A program made the position numbers and the translations under genes. A stretch of 64,000 nt of DNA from Lineus longissimus (Eukaryota; Nemertea; Pilidiophora; Heteronemertea; Lineidae): positions 3,102,001 through 3,166,000 of the forward strand of contig NC_088312.1 in the NCBI RefSeq assembly GCF_910592395.1. Reading direction: 5' to 3'. Of this stretch, positions 42,201 through 54,200 are shown piece by piece (position 1 is the stretch's first letter; each line of letters begins with the position of its first letter). The notes under the pieces are model-generated. The model was not told where the DNA came from, searched no databases, and saw nothing but the letters and a program-made list of their open reading frames with translations.

Positions 42201-45200
42201 CGCCGAACAACAGCAGATTGCGTGGGCTATACAACAGAAAACACTTGTTCTTAAGTGACCTTTAAATCAATGGTATTATCAAGCGCTGCAGGAGACATTG
42301 TTAGATTCAACTGAATCAAAAGCTCCATTTCAACATGCACATTTAACCACCACTCATCAAGATCTATGATAAATGCCATTAAAATTGATTACATGTATGC
42401 TACTGGGAGATACTTTTTCAAAATGATAATGGCGAACATATTTCAAATCTGCGGTATCTTCATGAGCTTCCATTTTTTTGTCAAATCTCTGACGTGCAAA
42501 AGTCTCCTTTAACAGTTTTCTAAGAACTGAATGACCCTAATGACAATTCAAGAATTCGCAACAAATATCTAGGAGTAGGACCTAGGCTACTAATTACTAT
42601 AATAAATTTCATTTAATTACTGCAATTAGTTGCAAGTAATTAAGGTTCCGTCTTTGAGATACATCAAACTATGTGTAAGAATGTTGAAGGTCTGGAAAGA
42701 ATACAATATATCAAACCTGTGTATAAATCTCATGCCAGAAAGTACTGTAGGTCCCGTATTCTGCAGCTCTATATTTCATGAGTATAGGTTTATCAAATTC
42801 TGTCAACAACTCTTCAAATGGGAAATTGTGAAAGTGTATTTTCACCTTTAAGAAAGAGTCCCCACTTAACAGTTTAAAGAATGGCATACTAAACAAACAT
42901 AAAAAAATGGCCAATCGAACATTGTATGAATCAGAATCAGATACAGATATATCAGTTAATCGATAGATACAATAGATAATCGGGTAATCAATATATAATT
43001 GGCAGGCTTGCAGAGTGCAGGTACAAACCAATGATTTGATACAGAAGGCCATGCTCCAGCGTGTATCTTCAACATATCATCACTACGATTCTAAGTATCT
43101 CATTGTTATCTGAAGATATCCAATGTGATTGATTATAGGCAATTAACGTAATGATATCAATCGTTTAAAGGCCAATGATCACTTGAGGAGCATTTATCAA
43201 TACTTCCGACATGTTGAGACAGTTGGAAGCAATTGTTATAACGTCATATCTATTTGAGCTCGGGATTGATTTGATACATAACTGACTGAGTTCATATGAA
43301 ATTCCAACAGAAAATCATGGGTCAGAAAGACCTCAGGCAAAATGTCTAGGAATGCCAAGAATTGATGAGGGTTCAGTAGGGCATTGTGGTTTGGTTACAC
43401 GGTGATGGTCAGAAGTAAGTTGCTTTGCTTTGACTGACATTTGTGCACAACTAGATCTACTGGTAGACAAAGCCCAGCACCGGGAGGCTGCCGCCACACT
43501 TTTTTCCTAAGATGTTTAGAAGCAGATGCAACAGAACCTTTAAATTTACAGCAAATACCCCCCTCCTAATCACACACTCATGCTAATGATAATCTATAAC
43601 AAATGATCAAATCAGATGACAAAACACCATCAAATCAATGACGTGATCAAAACTTTAACAACTCTGTAAATTGCCCAATCCTGCACAAATGACGCCTGCA
43701 TGGAGAGATAAGACCCATTTCAAACTGATGACATACAAGACAACTACCTCCCTAGTCGCTTGTCACTGGAATTCTCATCAATTTTCCAAAGTTGGAAATG
43801 ATACATGGATGATGATCAGGTGAACAATCTTTTTTCACTTTTCTCTAACTACTCAAATGTAAAACATTAACTGCTGCGGTCTCTTTCAAATCTTAACATC
43901 AATGGCAATGGTCAGGCAACACCTGACCTGTCTCGTACCAGCACACTTCAAATAAGTGACCCCCAGGCAATCTATTCCAGGCAACACCTTGTATAGTACC
44001 CCCAGGTATATGACATGGCTTAACCCGCCTGCCATGAGGGAATTCCTTTATGGACCAGTGGTTGGTGCGTTGGCCCCAGAGTGGAAGTTAAGCAACGTTG
44101 AGCACGGTCAACCTTTGGATCGGTGACCGGCGCATACAATACACACCTGACCTATCTCGTTCCTGCACACTTCAAATAAGTGGGACCCCCAGGCAATCTA
44201 TTCCAGGCAACACCTGACCTGTCTCGTAAAAGCACACTTCAAATAAGTGGGACCCCCAGGCAATCTATTCCAGGCAACACCTGACCTGTCTCGTACCAGC
44301 ACACTTCAAATAAGTGACCCCCAGGCAATCTATTCCAGGCAACACCTGACCTGTCTCGTACCAGCACACTTCAAATAAGTGGGACCCCCAGGCAATCTAT
44401 TCCAGGCAACACCTGACCTGTCTCGTACCAGCACACTTCAAATAAGTGGGACCCCCAGGCAATCTATTCCAGGCAACACCTGACCTGTCTCGTACCAGCA
44501 CACTTCAAATAAGTGGGACCCCCAGGCAATCTATTCCAGGCAACACCTGACCTGCCTCGTACCAGCACACTTCAAATAAGTGGGACCCCCAGGTAATCTA
44601 TTCCAGGCAACACCTGTCTCGTGCCTGCACAATTCAAATAAGTGCCCCCCAGGCAACATTTAATGCAAAGAATGAAATAAACTTGGTAATTTGTTACAAT
44701 GCATTAGGATTGGAACGGTAAAAACCTGGCTCAGTTGGTCTAGATCATCACACCGGGATAGGTGGTAAAATGCTTGTTGGTATTCAGAGACACAGCCTGA
44801 AATTACCATAAACATTCTGTTATATCAACACTTATTCCGACACTGATGAGGGAATGGTTACATCAAGTGGGGCTATTTAGGAGTCAATTACTTTTTCACT
44901 TATTGGAAGTTAGGCATAACATGAACAGACAGACAACAAATCATCTCTTTAATGGCTGACCACAGGAGAGTTATGAGATATGTGTCGAATGAGAGTTGAG
45001 TGGTCAAGATGATTTTTTAAAGAGTTTTATCATGAGGGTGATGTTATTTGCAATCTTGAATTGCAGTGATATTAACCAGAGTTAAGGCATCACAAAGAAA
45101 CTGACACATATTTTCAGTGAGGGTTGACTGTATACAGTGGGAACTTTATATTGATTCTGTGAACAAAAACGGAAATAGAAGTCACCAAGCTTCTAACTGT

Positions 45201-48200
45201 ATGCTATTCTTGGGTACGATTTCCCATTAAATTGCAAATGACCTCGACTGCTGATGATCTGATCAAATCTGTCACATGCCAGAAACTATTAGTTGGTGAA
45301 AGGTGAAATTGTGTAGTTGAATTTGAGTTATACTTTGATGTGGTGTTAAGTTATTAGATGTGACATCTATGTTGTCAATTAATTATATTCCTGAAGATAT
45401 AATCGTACAACTTCATTATCATTGTCACATTTCTGTGAAGATCTATCCTCAAGTATAGGTACTGCATGCAAGACTGATTTGGTAGGTCGAGAATGCAAGC
45501 AACAAGTATTGTCTGAGACAAATTGAAAGTGTGTTTGAGTATTCATGCTTCCCGAAATTGGTGGCTTGCACTGGAACTAACTTTTTCCCCCTTGTCGGTC
45601 ATTAAAGGCGTTCAAGTGTGTTGGTCAACAATGACTATCTCCTTTGTCCCTCCACCATAAGGCCTAGTTTCCCCTTATGACATCACTATTTCGGACACTC
45701 AGCGCCCCATTTCTGGAAAGGTGTATAAACAGACTTTTATCAGGGTAGATGTATTTGAGTCAACTATAGCATCTATTGGTGAGATGTCGTCATCTAAACA
45801 GCCTCCATTGAGCCCAAACAAAACAATCCAACAAACGCCATCAAATATTTCCAACAATTCATCCTAAATACTCCTTCAATTTAAGATGAGGCAGAAATCT
45901 GCCATCTCAGGCATCAAGTTTCATATAGAGCTCATTTCCTCTAACATTCAATTAAACATGCCATATTGGACTCCCAAGTAAATCGTTTTGAATTGGTAAA
46001 CTTATACGTTTGCCAATCAACTCGTTTGTCCATCTCTAAATAGAACTTCCAAGAGACTTGGATTCATTTGTGGGAAGTAAACATTTGTCTGTGGAGAATC
46101 TCCTGATGTTGAAATGATGCTCAGTCTGCTAGAAGAAAACCTTTCGATATTGATATGAAATTGCACTCATTTTCAAGTTGTTACTCGAAGCATGGCTAAT
46201 AACGTACTTGAACTTAGAACTAAATATCAAATTTCCTAAACTGCATATTCTTTAAAATCTTAAGAGCGCTATAAAAAAGCCTGAATATGTCTCATAAAAG
46301 TAGCAAGGCCATTCAAGAGCAACAACCAAGCCAATTTAGAAGTCACAAAAGCAACAGAATTGCCTACACAAAGGCGGAGCATTTTGGGACTGTCCACTAT
46401 TGTTCACCCCACTATCTAACAGAGCCAATTGTGTGAAAGGAAATGATATATTGTCCCAATTGTCCTAGTACTGCAGTAGAAGTATCAGGGTTTTTGCCTA
46501 GCGGCCAGTTGCAGTTGCTTTCACACACAGCATGAGTAATAGTTGTTGACTGAACAGTATTCTTTAACATGCTGTGGCTGCAGGACGAACCGAACTTTTC
46601 CCCAGCTGTCAGCTACATGAACAACCTAGGTTGGGATACTTGAAACTCCTACATACATTATCGAGATATCTCTAACAGCAGAAAAAAATGTTCAACATCG
46701 TGAAATGCAGTATTGAACAAAATGGTAGGCATACAACACCAGTAACAATAAGTGCAATCACTCAATGTCATAACAACTCCATGCAAACATACAATATCTA
46801 TGTCTAGACAACTAAAATATTAAATTTAATGGGCTCATGTAATGTTGATTTGGTATCGGGATGTATCCCCAAGAGAATTTATTATTATTTGATATACACC
46901 ATGTCTCCAACTTAGCATTATCATTTCATGAGAACTGTGAAACCAATGCTCCACACATGTCAGAACGAGTGCAAAATATGTCAAGGGTATCGACCTTGCC
47001 CAAGTGACATGAAAATGTTCCTGTCAAGCCACAAGAATTCCTCGACTTGGGCAAAACGAATGCCAGGTCCAGGGAAATGAAGGTCTCCAGTGTGGAGAAT
47101 TACAGGGTCTACCCACTGGCCACACATGTCAAGTTACCTGAAAGAGTTACTGTCACAAGCGAAGAGAAGCATTCCTTGACCTTGGGCGAAAACCAATGCC
47201 AGGCTCAAGAATAAGTCAATGGTGCTTACGGCTGGCTCGTATAGATGTCCTATTACTATAATCCTCCAGCATCTTGTAATGGCATATCAGGGATACACGC
47301 ACACAATGAAGGTTCTAGCTATTTGTATTTACATATAACATATTGAACTCCATGTACGTCTGGGGTTTGGTCCAGGATTTGGGACCAGGCAAGACTTCCC
47401 TCAGGCAAAGAATCATTTCACCAATATCTTTAGATCCTTACACATGCATAGCCTCATGAACATAAAGGTTACAACCCAGCTTAGTTAGGTTGGAATGGAC
47501 AATAGTAGATTATTGCATTCTTCCAGTGAGCTGGTGATGAGATGGAGGGAGAAATAGGATCACTTGTCTCCACAGAATGGAAGATGAGTGATTAATGAGG
47601 AGTGATGGACGACAAGTGGTGCAAACCTGTTGGTAGCAAAACTCCACTGTCTATCTGATTATTAATACAGTGACGCAGCGTGCAGACCATGAAGTGTTAT
47701 GATTCTCTCTGTGTTTCCTGAAACCAACGAAATTGGAAATTGGACTTCGAGGAGATTTCCTCCCAAACGTGGAGTTGTCGTGCAATTTGTATGACCTTCG
47801 CACCTAAGTGATGACTTCGCTGTGGCTCTGAAACCAAATTCCAATCCTTTGAAACCAAATTTTCAATCCTTCGACATGCTTGACTTCATGTAGTAGCATC
47901 TGCATGAAGGAGAATCCGTAAAACTCCAGAGAGTACACCAAAGATACAAATATTGGCCATGGTGACCACTGATTGAGAAATGCATTTTGAAGTATTGGTC
48001 TTGTCGGGAACTCCCATAGAATTGCCAGTAGACTTCAATGAGATTTACCCAGAAAATTGCTGAACCCAGAAATTTACAAACATCAAAGCAACAGACCACG
48101 GGAATCTATATTTCTTTAAGTGCACTTCAAAGTAGAGACAGAATGGTAACCCAATAGTAGACCTGCTAAAGAATCTACTTCACAAAGATTTGAACTGATC

Positions 48201-51200
48201 AAAAAATAAAGAACAGACTTGCATGATTGGATTGCTATTTTGAGTTGATTTTTTTGTTGCAGCATCATTTCGTTCCATATTTGAAACCAAAAAAACTTTA
48301 AGACACTGCTGGAAACGTTTTGCAAACATCCTTTGATGTGGTGGATAGGTTGTAGGGTCATTATCTGTTCCAAAACCTCCATCACATCAAGCTTTGCAGG
48401 GAAATCGAGGGATGGACCAGCAAGTTTGGAAGGAAACACAGCATTGCTCAAGAAAGCAGCTGTACTCACCAAAACATTTGGCAGTCGCTCATCCCAGATT
48501 AGAGAAGATGTATGATATGATATTTTATTCAGAATTTGGTTTCAGAGCCACAGCGAAGTCATCACTTAGGTACGAAGGTCATACAAATTGCACGACAACT
48601 CCACATTTGGGAGGAAATCTCCTCGAATAAATTTGTCTGCTCTCTTTGCAAGTCAAAACAAAACAACTACATCACTGGGTATCACGAAAGTGCTTTATCT
48701 TGCCCACCTCTGGGAACATGATTATGAAAATCTGATAGAGTTGATCGGAAACTCGGTGAAGGACTAATTAATGATATTGGCAATCCTACCCACTCGCCCT
48801 AGCTCGGTCAGTCCCCCGTTAATTAAGTTTGTGTTACATTGCTGCCGGGGAGGTGTCTGTGGCACAGTTGATGACACTCACATATCTCTGCCTTAGATGA
48901 GTTGAACCTAATATATAGACAGATATCCATGTCTATTGTCACTCATTGATTTTCTATTGGCTGTTCTGATATATAGTTGTTCCACCCTTTGGTAGATATT
49001 CCCTCAATTTGTACAAGGCATATAACTTCCCTTTCAAAGACAATTGGATCAGCATTCTATGTCCCTAAATATGAAATGGACCACTTTTCCTAGCAGTGGG
49101 GTCTGTCTGCTGGCTCCGAGATCCTTGTAAAGGCCAGATGGAAATGAAATATCTGACAACCATTACATGACAAGCTTCTTCCCCTCCATTCACTTTCAAG
49201 ATAATGGGATTGTCTCCTTTTACCTTTCAGAAAAGATTCATGTAATAGGAGGAACTCACTGACACAAGTTATTCTGATGTAGCTCAGGATGCTAGACACA
49301 GGACATGTCACCAACGATGACAAAACCTGGTCACGACATCATGCATTCACCATAGACAACTTCCTTTGGAACGACCTCCATTAACTTTCCAGCTTCTCCA
49401 CTTTGTCCATTACCTGGCGTGTCAAGACAATCGCTACGGTTCCATACCTACATGTAATGTGTCAAATTGACCATGTTCGCCACAGGAAGAACACAGCAAT
49501 TCGACAACACCCGAATGAACAAATGAGCCATCGTGACTTGACCATGCCAAAGATTCGATCATGTTAACATTGATAGTGTTCGTGTGACTACATGAAAAGC
49601 CTATCACAGTTGATGTCATAGCAAGAAGGCTTAGCAATACTTGTTGAGTTCAGCATTCTAACTGGATGCGCCCACTAATTGTTGATGCTAATTGGAAATC
49701 AGCAGTTGGTAGTCCACCAGAGAAAACCTTTTGATTCATCAGGCAGAAGACTAAATTACCAAATCAATTAGTCATCCTCAAACTACTTTCGCCTCCCTTT
49801 AGACTTCTTTAACGATGGTTAAAGTTTGTCATCCCAATAAGATGTCAGATATTTCTTGAATGACGTGTAACCCTGTTGCCTTGTGGCAGGTTTGGCTTTC
49901 TTTCAAGTCCTTGAATGATGGCTAAAATTTGTCCTCCCAATTAGATGTCAGAAGGATGTTAGATCCTTCAAGAGTGTATTTTGACCAATTCCATTGGCTG
50001 GCTTCAAAATCAACTAGATTTTCACTTCTCTTTCAGATAACTTGTAGCCATGATTGTCCATCAGACATACCAAGGCCAAGGGTAATCTGATCTCTGAAGA
50101 GCTTTTTTCAACCAATCCACTTGCCTACAATCACTACAACTTATCAACGTAATTCAGAGTGTCTGACATGAAAGCTTCGGCACTACCGCTTCATGTCAAG
50201 TCCTCAGGGTCCAGATCACCACTAACTCATCAACGCGGCACAATCTACCCTTTAATCTTCTCCTAAACAGTCTGAAAAGTAGCAAATTCTTTGAAAACCT
50301 ATAATTGATTGCTATGGAAACGGTCCTTGTTATCAAATTAGATGGTTGTATGTAGCCTGGCTACATTCTTATACAGCGATGGTATTGATTACAGGAGCTG
50401 GTGATCCCATTTCACTAAGATTTTTTTGCAGTGTATTGTTTTTCTGGAGAATTTCGTTGGCCAAGATTATCCAGGGTTTTTCAGTATCATAACTACCTCA
50501 GAGCAAAAGATAACCCACCCCTTTTTTAGTTTTTTACATTTCTATTTTTCAATTGGAGAATTTTTCTTTAAAGAAACTGTAACGATAGTGTATATGTAGC
50601 TTATACAACAAAAATGGTATGGCTTCAATATGACATGTGAAGCTTGACTTAATTCCAATAAGTTCCGTTTCTCTTCATGGTTTTCAAACGACTTTGATCT
50701 TTCTTTCTTCCTTACCGAAGCATATAACTTGAATCACGAGATGAGCATGCCTGTCATGCTCATAGATTTAGGGTATTCTCTTGTCGTAATCGTTTGCCTG
50801 CTTCACCAATCCTAGCTAATATAGCACCGCAGATTCTATTGGATATGTTACAAACTAAGGGATCGTCATTGTTTTTCTTCTTCATTTCCTACACAATCCC
50901 CGCCATAGCAACAAGATATCGTGTTATACCAAGAATCGATAAAGACAAGTCTTTATATATTCTTGGTGATAAAGATGAAAAATTTGGGAACTTTTTTCTT
51001 TACTTGGCACTGCAACCGAGCAACATTCACTGAAAATTAATGCATTGGTCGCCCTAGTTTGTATGGAGGAGGCCTCTTCCAAGAGCTCAATCATGCTGGG
51101 CCAGGGATCGCACAGAATGTCTCATCCATGTCTCCAAGATGACTTATTATCTAGTAAATTAATCTAAGAATCACTGAAGGAAATCCAATGGAGTGTTCTG

Positions 51201-54200
51201 ACCAGTAATCACATTTACAGAAGTCGCAGGGATTTGGTCCAAACTTGATGTGAATATAAATGACCAGGAAAATGTAATGATATTCTTGCTTTATGCTTGG
51301 ATGTCATAGATATTATGATCTGTCTGGTGCAACTTCCACAGGTTTCCTTAAACATTAAGCATTCTAAGTAAAAGTCAGTAACCCTTTTAACATCTGATGT
51401 TTTCCCTTCTTTTCTTTCTTTGAAAGTTTGAAGGGTTCAATTCCCTCGAGACATATTTGAAATAAATGTATTGACTTTTTATAGTACTTAGTAGTTGTTT
51501 CTTCTTTCTATAGGCTGTGTTTGCTGGTAAATATAACCTGGCATGAAAATGCAACTGGGAAAGACAATAACTAAAAATAAAGCAACAATGTAAAACAAGA
51601 CGCCGAGTTGATTTATTCTTTGGTAAGAACTAGGCACTCCTCAAAACTCAGGCATCTTCTTTCTTGTTTCTTACCAAAGGTCATGTTTCCCCAAAGTCAT
51701 ATATCAAATGCCAAGGAAGATCTATTTTCTCAAGTCGTGACATATCGATATCCATTTCAAAATAGAAGACTGAAACAAAAGACCAGGGAGAAACAAAACA
51801 ACTATTTAACCCCTGTACTCCCAATCTAATGCTCCATGTTGAGATAATTCCCACTGCCATTTCCTCATCACCCTTGGATTAATACGTAATGAGGAAAGGA
51901 CTTACAAGGCCATCTGTTCAAAGGAATTCAAAAGATACTACGACATATGACAGTGACTGCTTTGGTCTAGCATTTGTACAACCACAACTTGTGACATGAT
52001 GCAGCTTCTTTCCACTTCAAGCCTCCAAAATTCACTACAAATCCGTTTCTTCAGTTTGAGCAACAACGTCAGAAGATTTATTCAATACAAGAAACTTCAA
52101 GATTAAATTGAGAACTGTCAACTTTTCTAACAGGCTCATGGTACTCTTAGTGTCCATCCTGTTACAGATGCTAATGCAATGAGATTCTTGGCACAATCCT
52201 TTTACTTATCTGACAACCACAATTAGAATGGTCGGGCCATTTTGAAATGCCAGAGTTAAGAGTAGACCTCATGCAGGAAGCATCATGAGTCAGGTCCAGC
52301 TCTCTAAATCACCGCAAATTATTCAATAGAACCAAATATAGTTCACTAAGAGAAAATAGATTGATTATTCAGCTAATTAGAAAGATTTGTTGAAGTTTTT
52401 TTTGATTAGATGACGCTTTTATTGCATACGGTTTGATTGATTAGCTCACTTGGATGCAATTTTAGTTAATTAATTAAGATAAACGAGATTCATTTTACTC
52501 ATAATTGGAAAAATATCTTCACACCTTAAGGTAGAGAAATTTCCTGAACAATATGGATGAACTGTCAAGATCTGAGGAAGGGTGATCAAGGTTAATGTGT
52601 CTGTTGATCCAGCGGAATTCCCTTAACGTGGAAGCTGGCCAACCAAGAACACAACTGAGTTCATCATTAAACAACAATACAAAAATCTATACATTCACAC
52701 CTAGATCTCCATCATTCCATAGGAATGTATGATTCTATGCTTCTATGATCATTTATCGTTTTCTTCCTCCTGCTGTAACTCACAGAGGAATGCAGTGCTC
52801 AGCTGGATGAAGCTGCTATCATGGAAGATTCATTTGCCTAGGCGATACAGCTGATCTATCACAGGAAGTTTCAACTGGATTGACAAAGTTTACACAAACA
52901 ATGATGACATCAGAGCATCCTTCTGTGGTGCGGTTCTACTCTAACTGATCCCTATCCTGGTATGGATCGGACAGAGGAAACTCTGCTGCAGAAACGAAAA
53001 AGCTGCAGTGGAGAGATCAATATTTCACCCAGGCCATCTATAAATCTTGTCGGAAACTACCCATATAACAAAAGCTGCTCAGCAGTACAGCCTCCAGTTA
53101 GTTTTTGTTCAGAATGAATTGAAAGTTCATTCTTGGAACCCACTGGGGTTGATATAGTTCTCATGGCTTAAGCGACCTCCAACAGACCCATAAAACATGA
53201 CAAGTGACTGCAATTTAACCAATTGGTATCTGCTTTCAAGCAACAATAATCATAGCTACGTCGCAGGGTGAAGCGACAGATATCACGTGTTAGCATTTTT
53301 CAATGCCATCCAAATAACCACTGGTGCCACAAAGATAAAAAGAACCCTACCTTATGTTTCCGCATCGCATTCCGAATTTTCTCATCACTCTCGACCAGCG
53401 TTGATTTCCTCGATTCATCCTCCAGTGAGGCTAACCTGAACTCGACCTCCGAGAGCCATCGCAAGAACTGATCGAGTCCCAAGTCAAAGTTCTTCACACT
53501 AGAAAGGGCATTCTGGAGGGCTTTACCACGTGAAGACACCCTGAAAGAGAAGGGAGTTAATAAGGAATAGACAACAAACACAAATCCATCTGTTCACCAT
53601 GTGGAATCAGCAACAACCGCTCTGAGGATCTCCCACATCTCCAAGTCAAGGCCAACCACCTCTCATGCAAATCAAGCCTCAGAATGAGGACCACCTCTAC
53701 ACAAAGACTGTGTTCATCGGAGTTTCAGCTTCCTCACAGTGGTGAGGCTATGCCAAGACCCCTAAGGAGCCATTTGCAGGCTTTACCAATGTTCCATCTT
53801 GTCTGCAGTGTTAGGACAGAAAAAAGTGGGATTGCAGAGAAGTGGGAGAAAATAAGCTCAGAGAGGTTGCAGCGGATTCCACAGGAAATCATTACAGCAA
53901 GATGCTAGATGATGGTTTCTCAGTGAGGATAGAAATCAATAGATGGCAATGCTTCTGAAGATGCTCGTCTTCTGTGATGTGGGGACCAAGGTTGAGGACA
54001 ATATGCGGCATCAATTTTCTGAGTTCGGTGTAATTTGAACTTGTTTCCCTCTCAATAGGATATTCTGTGTGCAATATCAAAGCTAGGGAACTTTTAAAAT
54101 GAAGTCATCATTGAGTTCAAGAATGTCGATGCCCCAACGCTTCACATGAAATAGTATCAATTATAAATACCTTGTCAAAAGATTTGTGAATTTGGAGTTA

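Noticed and set aside
44050-44135. Functional 5S rRNA or tRNA gene
   Set aside because: Only the A- and C-box portions resemble 5S rRNA; the flanking stems and terminator are missing.
43913-44659. CRISPR-like regular array
   Set aside because: Units repeat head to tail without unique spacers and lie in an animal intron; it is a satellite.
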